Source of the DNA: Serilophus lunatus
Taxonomy: Eukaryota; Chordata; Aves; Passeriformes; Eurylaimidae
Assembly: GCA_013399895.1 (NCBI GenBank)
Contig: VXBA01000310.1
Location: 83,676-147,675, forward strand
DNA length: 64,000 nucleotides
Direction: 5' to 3'
Shown piece by piece: positions 14,200 through 24,030 of this stretch. The notes below the pieces were generated by a model. That model searched no databases, was not told where the DNA came from, and worked only from the letters and a program-made list of their open reading frames with translations. Numbering within the stretch: the stretch's first letter is position 1; each line of letters starts with the position of its first letter. A program made the position numbers and the translations under genes.

Positions 14200-14850
14200 A
14201 GGGGTGGGGTGGAAGACTTCATTGTTTTTAGCCTGACAGCTAATGGCCCTAATGGGCGAGTGGTAGGGAGATTTCTGCTCTAGGATGGCTGTGAAAGGAA
14301 GGTGTGGGCAACATCGGTGAGTGCTGAAGACAAGAGGGCTGCGGGATGGAATATGCCCGCCTTTTTTCTCCCCTCACTCTGGACAGTAGAAACTCTGTGG
14401 GTGACCAGCCCAGCACCCTGGTTTTTGGGAGCAATCCCTAGGAGAGGGCCCTGGCACTGCCTCTCTGGTGCTGTTTCTCGCCATTCTCCCCCTCTTGCCC
14501 CGGCACACGGTGGAGAGGTCCTGACTGCTTCCCCGTGACCAGATCTCCTCTGCTGCTGTTGCTGCCTGCCCTGGCCGAGCTCTCGTGTCCAGGTGGGCCC
14601 TGCAGCAACCCCTGAGAGAGAGAGCCTGACCTGCACCAGCCCCTGCTCACAGCCAGCCCATTTGTCCCTCCCTATCTCCCGCTGCTCCTGTACTGGATAA
14701 GTGACACTCGCCCATCTCAGCAGCGAACAGAGGGAACCCCTGCATGTGTGTGGTGAGCTCACAGGACCTGCCTGTTTCCCCACAGCTGTGACCACACTGA
14801 GAAAAAGCACACAGAGGGAGGCATGGGGTTTGTTGGGGGGATATTTCTTG
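14200..14850. other. GC-rich block of unknown origin
   Basis: This segment is abruptly G+C-rich within otherwise AT-rich DNA, and is followed at 14,870-14,945 by a T-rich tract. CpG dinucleotides are few for the base composition (about a dozen counted by eye between 14,250 and 14,810), which argues against a functional CpG-island promoter and fits methylated, decayed inserted DNA. A 176-codon minus-strand frame (14,280-14,810) and shorter overlapping frames exist, but their proteins are low in complexity (a QQQQQ run, many Gly, Arg, Ser and Pro) and match no family I recognise. A GC-rich body followed by a T-rich tract would suit an old LTR or a 5' leader of an endogenous retroelement. No TG...CA ends, primer-binding site or Gag/Pol motif was found, so this stays unassigned. 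Confidence 0.45.
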
Positions 14851-14869
14851 TTGTGTTACTGCTTGTTCC

Positions 14870-14945
14870 TTTTTTTTTTTAAAATTTTATTTTCTCTCTA
14901 TATTTTCGTAATTGTTACTTTCTTTTTTTTTACATTTTTTGACTG
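14870..14945. repeat. T-rich low-complexity tract
   Basis: Several T runs of eight or more, broken by short A/T words, lie immediately after the GC-rich block. It may be the tail of whatever was inserted there, read in either orientation, or an unrelated low-complexity tract. Confidence 0.6.
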
Positions 14946-15340
14946 AAAGCTTTTTGATTCAAAGGGTATAGTAAAGCAGAGGAGGAGTTTCCTTCCATTC
15001 CAGGAAGGTTCCTACCTTCCCTGGTAGATACTGTCTTAATCTTAGACACCAGTTTATACTTCGTTACTTATTCAGCTCACTTCGATGCTTATCTTCATCA
15101 GCTCTCTTGAAGTTAACATAGCTAATATTGTAGCACTACAAATTTGTGGCTTAGACAAGCTCATAACAAAATGAAGAATTAAACTTCAGACTTTAGGTGT
15201 TTTTAAACTATCCTGACTTTGCAAATTAATTCTGAGGCTGGCTTGGCTTCCCAGTCAGGAATCTTCTACATGTAGGGAACACCCCATGGAGCTAGCATTG
15301 AATAGTGATTGTTGTTCCATACTGAAAACCAAAACCACCA

Positions 15341-15382
15341 TTGATACATAAAACTCATTCTTTGATACATAAAACTCATTCT
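15341..15382. repeat. Two-copy 21-bp tandem duplication
   Basis: The unit TTGATACATAAAACTCATTCT occurs twice in perfect tandem. It produces the repeated NEFYVS peptide in a chance minus-strand frame. This looks like recent local slippage. Confidence 0.95.
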
Positions 15383-15560
15383 TTTCTGTTATTGTCAAAG
15401 CCCTGGCTGTTGCCAAGTAAGCAGCAGACCTATATATTCCTGATAACAAGAAAAGCAGGTAACAGTTCTCAGGAATTACAACAGTTAATAATAATTTCCC
15501 ATCTCTGTTAGAAAACAGAACAGCTTGCCCCCAAACTCAAAACAACACCTTACCCTACTT

Positions 15561-15641
15561 TCCTCAAAACCTATATTAAATACTAATAATATTATTATGA
15601 TTATTAAGATTGTTAAATATTATTCCTCAAAACCCTATATT
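15561..15641. repeat. Imperfect local duplication in ATT-rich DNA
   Basis: The string 'cctcaaaacctatatta' near 15,562-15,578 recurs with one extra C near 15,625-15,641, with ATT-rich sequence between. It is a short, decayed local duplication. Confidence 0.7.
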
Positions 15642-17971
15642 AATAATTTTTTTTAAAGTTACCAAATCTGACCCATTTTTCCTGTCCTAATATTTTGATA
15701 CAATATGTACCTGTGTGATACACATTCAATTCTAAAATTCATAAAGCGAATGAAAGCCAGTAAGTGACTCTTGATATGATTCAGGGGTTTTTTCAATGGC
15801 ATATAAGCTTAGAATTTCACTTTGTTGCCATAAGTGCAACATTGATTCTGATACCATGATATCTTGGACATAAAAAAGTTTTATCACTGATTTTCCACTC
15901 CCTTCTCCCTCACTTATCTAGCTCCCACCTAGCTGACATCTGCAAGAAATTACAAGATGAACTGTCACTAGGCATTGTCTTCATAGTTTGGGTTTGATTT
16001 TGTGATGAAAAATGCACACTTCCAGCAAATAAATTTGGAATTTCACCTCACTTTGTCCAGTAGTGACAGTATACCCATGAAACCTCCTCACAGGGAACAT
16101 TTTTAGAAAACTTGCACATCCACTCATTTAAAATGACCAAACTAAATTAGACACACGTTAAGAATTGCAATGAGACACTTACAGATATATTTGATCTTCT
16201 GCCCAGTGTTCAATACTCTTGAAGAAATATACTGAATGTGTGTAAGGTGTTCAATCTATCTAGTCTTGCAGTACATCACTCATATTGTAGTATCTGTTTA
16301 ATATATTCCAAAATTCTTTACAGTACTCTGTGTAAGTCTTTGCTGTTAAGAACTTAATCAGAAAAAAAAATGTTTATTCTTCCTTATGGAAAAAAACAAA
16401 CCAAACAAAATTGGAAATTTTTATTCTAAATGTCATAACCAGTAAAAAAATTTTAGTAAGTATATTCATCAAGAACTGGAAAACTCTCGAGAACAATATA
16501 TAAAGAAACTTTGCTAAAATATCTTGTAGATAAAAATATTTCTTTAAGAAAATGAAACCTGTGTTTTGAGGGGGTTGTTTTTAAATATAAAATAAAATGG
16601 TTAAGATGGCATTAATAGTGAAAGGAGTCCCAGTGTGGCTTGGGGACAGTGAAATCTTATTTTTCTCTTTTGTCTCACGTGAAGAAAGCAAGGAAAATGA
16701 AAAGTGGACAATATCGTGTCTACCAGTAGACCCTTTCCCAAGCATAGCATTTCCACCATAGCATTTACAACACTTGACATCATCAACCTTAACCTCATAC
16801 ACCAGTCTATGTGTCTGTATTGTTTCATTTACCTTTCCAACACTTTAGTAATCTAGCAGTATAACTCCGTACATATGAAAAAACCCTTGATTATTTAGTT
16901 TCATTACAAACCTCATAAAAAAATAAAATTGAAAATTCTTGTATTAACTACTATTCATATTATTAACTTGTCCTCAATATTTTTACTGATTTGATGTATT
17001 CAAATATACAATATATCTATTATAATGCTGCCTTCTTACATAAAACTGAATATAGGAATCTGAATGTTTAGAATCTTTCAAATTAGAATCCATTGGATGT
17101 ACAGCATTTCAGTGTCATATTTCTATTACAAAAAATCTTTTTATTTTAAATATGTATATGGAAATATGAAATACTCTTCCCTTATGGTACCATATGTATG
17201 TTTTTCAATAAAAGCTAAAAAAATATGGATTGTAAGTGCCTCTTAGTCTAAGGTGTATAATTATTTAGAATTCTTACAATAAACTCCTTGTATTTCTGTT
17301 AAAATCACACGTGAGTTTGAAAAAAATTATTCATTCCTGATTGAAATATACTTTCAATTTAGTCTTACACAACTATCTCGGCCTGGTTTTGTGTCATCTA
17401 GAACAACATAATAATCCCACATTCTCAGGCTTTAATGACAGAAGAAGGACCATCCTTTTCAGCAGGACTCTTTCAGCAGAAATCACCTTTATGAATAGCT
17501 CAGGACTTTCCAATTACTTTTTAAAGTAAAATTACTAATATAATGCAAAATTCAAATATGTTGATGAATAATAGGTTCTGTTCCTCTAATTTTGTACCAA
17601 AATACATTTCATGTCACATTTCAACAAGTGCAAAGATTATTGTGAGTCTGGAGAAAATTAACTAGAAAAGAAAGTGAAAAACTGTAATCATCAAGCATGG
17701 AATTTAATTATTATGCTTTAAGAGAAAGAGCAAATATCTGAAACCAGCTTAAAATACTTTGTATTCTCTGGCCAATAGTCATTTAAATCTTACAAACTAA
17801 GCAACACAAATGTCTTGACTTTCTTCAAAACACTTTCCCAAGGACTATAAGGGAAATGTGACATCTATTATGATGACATAAGGTAAATTTTACATGAATA
17901 AGACAGGTTACACTTTATCTCAGTGTCTCAAGGAATGCAGACTACTAATACTGTTATTGCCAAGCAATTTA

Positions 17972-18628
17972 AATCATAGGATATGATGAAGTGGAATGGA
18001 CCAACAAGGATCACTAAGTCCAACTCCTGGCCCTGAACAAGACCATACCCAAGAGTAACATCATGTGCCTGAGAGTATCATCCAAACGGTTCTTGAACTT
18101 GGGCAGACTTGCGGCTGTGACCACTTCTCTGGGGAGTCTGTTCCAGTCTCCATCCATCCTCTGGGTGAAGAAACTCTTTCCAATATCCAACCAAAACCTC
18201 TGCTGATGCAGCTTCCTGCCGTTCCCTTGGGTCCTGTCACTCGTTACCACAGAAAAGAGATCAGTGCCAGACCTTTCTCTTCCCCCTAGTAGGAAGTTGT
18301 AGACCGCAATAATTCTCCCTTCAGTCTCCTCCAGGCTGAACAGACCAAGTGCCCTCAGCTGCTCCTCATATGGCTTCCCCTCAAGGCCCTTCATCATCTT
18401 CCTTGTCCTCCTTTGGACACTCTCTATTAGCTCAATATCTTTCTTACATTGCGGTGCCCAAAACTGCCACAATATTCAAGGTGAGACAACACCAGTGTAG
18501 AACAGAACAGGAGAAACACCTTGCTTGGCTGACTGGCGATGCTTTGCTTGATGCCCCCCAGGACACAGTTGGCCCTCCTGGCTGCCAGGGCACTGTTGAC
18601 TCAGATTCAACTTCTCATCAGTCACATG
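17972..18628 (-). mobile_element. CR1 LINE, 3' portion with RT C-terminus
   Basis: This is a 5'-truncated CR1 on the minus strand. Its 3' terminus is at the low-coordinate side (the complement of the ATCATAGGATATGATGAAG block near 17,972). The coding part covers the end of the reverse transcriptase to about 18,628, where homology stops sharply in the thumb-side region. The high-coordinate 100 bases (18,520-18,628) are close to the reverse complement of the plus-strand CR1 at about 22,165-22,260, so both copies belong to the same or closely related subfamilies. It looks moderately young because a 152-codon open frame survives. Confidence 0.93.
18014..18472 (-). pseudogene. CR1 ORF2 C-terminal remnant, 152 codons
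   Basis: The minus-strand frame encodes the C-terminal segment of the CR1 reverse transcriptase. Family landmarks appear in the expected order: FWAPQ (residues about 4-8), ESVQRRTRKMMKGLE (about 17-31), PYEEQLRALGLFSLE (about 34-48), LFSVVTSDRTQGNG (about 72-85), then NRLPREVV (about 111-118) and a leucine-rich tail. The full ORF2 also has an N-terminal endonuclease and the catalytic palm, both absent here, so no activity is possible. The ATG is an internal methionine and not a true start. The last residues run into CR1 3' UTR and flank. Confidence 0.88.
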
Positions 18629-21364
18629 TGTGAATTTCATTTTCAAATAGCCCAAGCTAATAAAACTTTTTTCCTAAAACTTTTTTTTTTTTTTGTGATG
18701 TTTAACACACACATGTGAGTGCTTGGAGACTACATTCTTGAAGAAAAAATCATGGAGCACATTAGAGAACCCACAAGTGATAAAATCTTCAACCTTTTAA
18801 CTGTTCCTGGGTAGTATACAGGAATTCCGTTAAAATCTGATCATCAAAGAGTGTTCTAGAACACTGGCTTGAATATATTATATTCAATATACTTTTTATT
18901 CTCTGCTGAATTTCAACTAACTTGAAAGAAAGAAATAAATTGCAAATATTAAGTTCCTTGAATTTTTGCAGATCTATATTTAGTCTTTTGAGGTTTCTTT
19001 AATTTCACTGAAACATCCTTTTTTTTCTAGTCAATCAAAACTATTACAGCCACAGTTATATTAAATAATTATGTACAACAGTTATAAAAATTAGTCAATA
19101 CATTGTAGCCATATTCAAATGTACTGATAAAATGAGGCATAAATCTCTCCATGGTGTTTACAGAACTATGTTGAAATCACAGGAATCTTATGATCCTAAT
19201 AGAAGCTATACAACAGGGTCTGTCAGATCAGTTTACTGAACAGATCAGTAGTCACCCATTTCTAACATAGTACACCAATACTACTTCTGTAAGCTTTATA
19301 TCCTCAAACAACCTCCACGTGGCCTATGTAATGCACATTCTCAAGAGCATGCTATAAAACATGATCTAAAATATGATATTGATAAGCTACAATATAATTG
19401 TATGTAGTCAATATGCTCTTGGGAAGACAAGCATTGTGGGTCACTTTTCTACCACTTCACCTAAGGGCCATGAGTCATCTGTGATGAAAAACTTAAGTAA
19501 TATACTTAAAGCCACAGGCCAAGTTCTGTTTGTAGCAAATCACACTCGTGGGCTGCAGCATGGCATCTGCTGAGAGTGCTGCAGTTTTCTTTTTACTGTG
19601 ATGTTTGGGAAGGATCAAGGAATGGAAAGCAAACAGTACGTCCAACATGGGATCAGGATTATTCGCGAGATCTTCTCTAACATTCCTTAACATGGATTGT
19701 GTTTTTCTTCAAGGAGAAGCACACTATGATTGTATGTGAAAATGCAAACATCGAAAAAAATCTTTAGATATAGCCTGAGAACTAATCACCTTAGGACTGT
19801 CAGAACACGAAGGAAAGTTGATTTGTGTTGTTGATCTACAGATAAACAACTGTCTAGTACTGCAGCAGAAATGAGCCCTAGCATTGTCTCCATGGAAACA
19901 TACTTGCATGAATAAATGAACAGGAAAATCTATGTTGAAAGTGTTTCAAAAACTACACACAAGTCTTTTAGGAAAGAAAAAAATAGAGAATCATATCAGT
20001 TTAAAAAAAAGCCTTGTAATGTGTCATGATAGAATGAGATATACAAGTCACCATGGTCACAAAAGATCGTAACTGTATTATTGGATCTTAACAATAATTC
20101 AATATTGGGTAAAAAATAAAACATTCAACTGCTACTCACATACCCTAAAACATGTTCTTTAATTCAGTAGCAATATTCATTGACATTAACAAATCAGCAA
20201 AGTTATGCCTACATTTTTTAATCATTAAACCCAAAATGAAATTAACAGGTTCAGAAAGTCTTTACCAGAAGAACTTAAAAGGTGTATTAGAAATTATTTC
20301 TTACACAAAAACTGCACATCTGTGTACTTATTTATACTACTATTTCCAAAGAAAGGAATCTGTACAAATAGGCTACCACACTTTTGAATATTTAGAGTCA
20401 ACAAAAGCATGATGGACAGGTTATATTATTTAAAACTAATTTAATCACAGTATGACAATTTTCAGACCTAAATAAGAATATAATTAATTTGCTAATTTCT
20501 TAATGCTACTGTTTGATATTGTCTTGGAATGCCTGAAGGAATATACAAATAATATTTATATAGAATTTGAACACACACAAGAAATTACAATGGTTATCAG
20601 GAAACTTCTGCTAATTTTTAAAAATCAGATTTTTCCTTTCTTTCTTATAGATGTTAACTAGGACAACTTGGATTTGTTGTATGTTATAGGCAGAATCAGT
20701 GCAATACCTACAGTTCAATTTCACTAGTGTTTTACAAAACATAATGTGCAAGTTTTTCAAACCCGGCCTATAATTATTACCAGAAAAGAACTTTAGCAAT
20801 TACTGCTTCTTTTGTACCGTGGGGTTGCCACAGAGTGCTCACAAGAAAGAAAGGCCATATCCAAGTTTTATCTTCTCCATATCAATATGGAGATTTAGGA
20901 ATCTGTGTGACCATAACAGATGAAAAACTGATAAGCAGAGTGAACATGTATAAAAAATAAAACCATGGACATTCAGGATAGCAGGAAGTAAGCATGAATG
21001 AAGCTGAGCAAAGTCACTAAAATCTCTTCGAGAGATTGCCCAATGTATCACTATGAATTCCTACGTTCCAAACACCCTTTCTTTGTATCTTATTATTCTG
21101 TGCTTTCCTTCAGACTGTGCACAAAATACTCAGAGGTCTTCTGTATCTTTTTGCCACCCCTGAATCTGTTGGTTACTGCTCATGACTCATACCTCATTAT
21201 ATTCCAAGCATTCAGTTTCTCATACACACAAATATATTGCCACAAAATTATCTAACACATTTAACATGTATCCACACCGGCATTTTAATTTTGATTGGGA
21301 GTGCATTTTTGAAGTTAAGTCTCCTTATCACAGATAATTTTTACATTTTGCTTTCCTTGACAGA
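18629..21364. other. AT-rich unique sequence, no gene seen
   Basis: About 2.7 kb between two CR1 copies. It contains a 14-base T run at 18,681-18,694. The stretch 19,400-19,690 is slightly less AT-rich than its flanks, but no motif is recognisable in it. Open frames are 86 codons or fewer and without domains. Confidence 0.5.
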
Positions 21365-21484
21365 AATGTCTGGGCACATACAAATCCATCAGGATAAAAA
21401 TGAACCAGGAAGTATGCCTGAGAAGAGCACTAAATGCATTCTAAGTACTACTGGGCCTGTAGGTAGTGTGAATGTCAGATCCAC

Positions 21485-21820
21485 ATGTCTGGCCAACCTT
21501 TCTACTCAGCCATTATCTTTCTGAAACCTAAAGGAATACAACAAATTCTGGGAGATACTGAAAAACACTTGAGAGGCAATGCAGTCACTGGTCACAGCCA
21601 GCATAGCCTCATGGGAGGAAAGTCCTGCTTATTGAACCTGATTTCCTCTTATAACAAGGTAACCCACCTAGCTGATCAAGAGAAGCTAGTTGATGAAATC
21701 TTTTTGGATTTCAGTAAAGCTTTCTACACTGCCTCTCACAGAAAACTTCCGGACAAAATGTCCAGCACACAGCTGGATAAACACATCATGCACTGGGTGA
21801 ACAACTTGTTCACGGGTTGA
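21485..21820 (+). pseudogene. CR1 reverse-transcriptase remnant, fingers and palm box A
   Basis: A 111-codon open stretch carrying KSCLLNLISSYNKVTHL followed by FLDFSKAF, the box A motif with its catalytic aspartate retained at codon 75. The residue after the motif is Tyr where CR1 usually has Asp (LDFSKAFD). The frame ends in a stop just after a region matching the family's WVNNLFTG segment. The downstream palm continues in other frames. Non-functional. Confidence 0.87.
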
Positions 21821-21917
21821 GCACAGAGGATAATAGTGAACGGGGTGACATCAGACTGATGACCTGTCACCAGTGGGGTTCTGCAGGGCACCATCTTAGG
21901 GCCTGTGCTCTTCATAA

Positions 21918-22124
21918 ATGACAGGACTGGAAGGTATACCAAGTAAGTTTGCAGATGACACAAAACTGGGAGGAGCTGTTGACTCCTTCAAAGGAAGGGA
22001 GGGCCTGCAGAGAGACCTCAACAAATTAGAGGACTGGGCAATGAATGAAGTTCAACAAGGAGTAGTGCTGAATTCTGCATCCAGGATGGGGCAACTTTGG
22101 ATGTCCGTACAGACTGGGGAATGA
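21918..22124 (+). pseudogene. CR1 reverse-transcriptase remnant, palm box C
   Basis: A 68-codon open stretch in a different frame from the upstream box A piece. It keeps SKFADDTKLGGAVDS, in which the two box-C aspartates survive, followed by LQRDLNKLEDWA, the usual CR1 sequence after the active site. The change of frame relative to 21,485-21,820 shows at least one indel between them. Non-functional fossil. Confidence 0.87.
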
Positions 22125-22508
22125 GATGCTGGAAAGAAGTGGCATGGAAAGGGACTTGGAGGGTCCTGATTGATGACAAGTTGAATCTGAATCAGCAGTG
22201 CCCTGGCAGTCAGGGAGACCAACTGTGTCCTGGGGGGAATCAGGCAAAGCACTGCCAGCCGATTGAGGGAGGTGATTGTCCTGCCCTTCTCTGCAATGGT
22301 GTGGTCTCGCCTTGAATATTGTGTGTAGTTTTGGGCACCACAATATAGGAAATAGATTAAACTATTAGACGGCTCCTAAAGGGGGGCAAGGAAGATGGTG
22401 AAGGACGTTGAGGGCAAGGTGTATGAGAAGCAGCTGAGGTCATTTGGTCTGTTCAGCCTGGAGAATAAGAGACTGAGGGGAGACCTTATCACAATCTACA
22501 ATTTAAGA

Positions 22509-23434
22509 TTACAGAATCATAGTGGTAGGTTATAAAAAGATGCATTGTCCTAGTAAAATACACATGAAAAACTGCATTTACTCTAAAACTTACAGTTGTA
22601 AAAAAACCCATATATACAATTTCTTTAGAGACAAGGTCAACCCCTCTGATCAAGCAAGGTAAAGGGAAGATGAATGTCAGCAGCCAGAATATCTGAAAGA
22701 TCCTTTATCAGCTAATCTCTTAATTAGTTAAAAACAGTGAAGTCAACTGCAGTTCTCCTTTTTAAGGAGCAGTGTCTAGACTTTAAAATTGTTCTCCTAA
22801 TCCTGCCTGTGAAAAACAGGGAGACACACCCAATTATACAACCTGCCTACACACTTCCAAATCACATGTAATAACGGTACGTTTTCGATTATGAAAATGG
22901 CATATATAGAATAAGAGGAATAGTTTTAGTGTGCTAAGATTCTGCTCTTTTGCCCCTCATTTTATTAATCCCAAATTGTATAAGTAAAAAGGTATAAGCA
23001 TCTCACATTTTCTCTACTCGCAACTATCAGCTTGTAAACAAGCCTAACCAATGTTTAAAAAAAGATATTAGATAAATACGTTTAAAAAGCAAATTAAAAA
23101 ACACTCCCTCTTTTCATCTCAAAAGTTCAAAAGAATGATGTATTTTGATCAAATATAGTATCAAAGAGCCGGTCATCTCAAATGAAAGTCACACAAACTC
23201 TTAGAAAAAAGGTGCTAGAGCATTTTTCTCTGATTATTGAAATATCAAACATGCTCTCCAAGAAACTCCTTCAAAAACAGAGTAACAACAGTGCACCTAA
23301 ACTGCCATCATTCAATATGAAGTGACAAGAAAGTGATAGAAAATGAAGATGAAATTGTTTGTCATTAAATCTGCATTTCTTCCTCAGGCACACCTTAAAA
23401 AGATCACAAGACTCCATTGTGCTGGAAGAAGTTA
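22509..23434. other. AT-rich sequence between CR1 copies
   Basis: No gene seen. The first 20 bases, around 'acagaatcatagtggtaggt' (22,511-22,530), resemble the reverse-complemented terminal sequence of CR1, but the match is too short to call. The remainder is unremarkable AT-rich DNA. Confidence 0.45.
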
Positions 23435-24030
23435 GAGAATCACAGAATTAACTAGGTTAGAAAAGACCTTTGAGATCACCAAGTCCAATCTATCACCAAA
23501 CACCTTGTCTTCAATTATACCATGCCTCATCCAGTCTCTTTTTAAACACTTTCAGGGACAGTGAATCCACCACCTCCCTGGGCAGCCTATTCTAATCCCC
23601 AATCACTCTTTGCGTGAAGATTTGTTTCCTAACATCCAGCCTAAACTATTCCTGGCACAGCTTGAGACTGTGTCCTGTCATTCTGTCACTGGGTGCCTGG
23701 AAGAAGAGACCAACCCCCATCTGGCTACAACCTCCTTTCAGGCAGTTGTAGAGAGCGATAAAGTCTACTCTGATCCTCCTCTTCTCCAGACTAAACAACC
23801 CCAGCTCCCTCAGCCACTCTTCACAGGGCATGTGTTCCAGACTCCTCATCAGCCTTGTTGCTTTTCTCTGGACACATTCAACCATTTCAACACCTTTCTT
23901 AAATTGAGGGGTCCAGAACTGCACACAGTACTCAACGTATGGCCTAACTAGTGCCGAGCACTTCCCTGGTCCTGCTGGCCACACTATTCTTGATACAGGC
24001 CAGGATGCCATTATTTGGGGCACAGGGAGG
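23435..24030 (-). mobile_element. CR1 LINE, 3' portion with RT C-terminus
   Basis: This is a 5'-truncated CR1 on the minus strand. The 3' terminal block (complement) begins near 23,435 with 'gaatcacagaatta', then 'gagatcaccaagtccaat', then coding sequence for the end of the reverse transcriptase up to about 24,030, where the complement of 'gccaggatgccatta' marks the last recognisable CR1 sequence. It differs from the copy at 18 kb in many coding residues, so it belongs to a different CR1 subfamily or is of different age. Confidence 0.92.
23646..23960 (-). pseudogene. CR1 ORF2 C-terminal remnant
   Basis: This is the CR1 part of a longer open frame (23,646-24,176 minus). It contains ALVRPYVEYCVQFWTPQFKK, then ECVQRKATRLMRSLEHMPCEE, LRELGLFSLEKRR, an FIALYNCLKGGC segment, and finally SDRMTGHSLKL, all in the order known for CR1 reverse transcriptase. 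The N-terminal 60-70 residues of the open frame (coordinates above about 23,960) mostly lie outside the conserved segment and are partly non-CR1 flank. The NRLP motif is lost after the frame ends. Non-functional. Confidence 0.87.

Larger units (their letters stand above)
14946..17971. other. AT-rich unique sequence, no gene seen
   Basis: About 3 kb with no recognisable exon or interspersed repeat. It contains two small internal duplications (15,341-15,382 and an imperfect one around 15,561-15,641) and an ATT-rich patch near 15,580-15,625. Open frames are 75 codons or fewer and without domains. Confidence 0.5.
21365..22508 (+). mobile_element. CR1 LINE, RT region, 3' end missing
   Basis: This is the best-preserved CR1 nucleotide sequence in the window, reading 5' to 3' on the plus strand. 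The order is an upstream fingers region, then SQHSLMGGKSCLLNLISSYNK, then box A LDFSKAF (21,704-21,724), then GVLQGTILGPVLF (about 21,875-21,913), box C FADD (21,948-21,959), then thumb sequence, and finally the region around 'gaatattgtgtgtagttttgggc' (22,313-22,335) and 'ctgttcagcctggag' (22,449-22,463). Homology stops near 22,508, well before the C-terminal block and 3' UTR found in the copy at 18 kb. Frameshifts and stops, including one at 21,820 and small deletions around 21,914-21,945, inactivate it. Both outer boundaries are approximate. Confidence 0.93.

Noticed and set aside
14280..14810. 176-codon minus-strand open frame as a gene
   Set aside because: It lies in a GC-rich block where stops are rare in all frames; overlapping frames are open too (14,302-14,538 plus, 14,438-14,650 minus). 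The peptide is low in complexity and has no domain.
14200..14850. CpG-island promoter
   Set aside because: G+C is high but CpG count is low for that composition, and no neighbouring first exon is seen.
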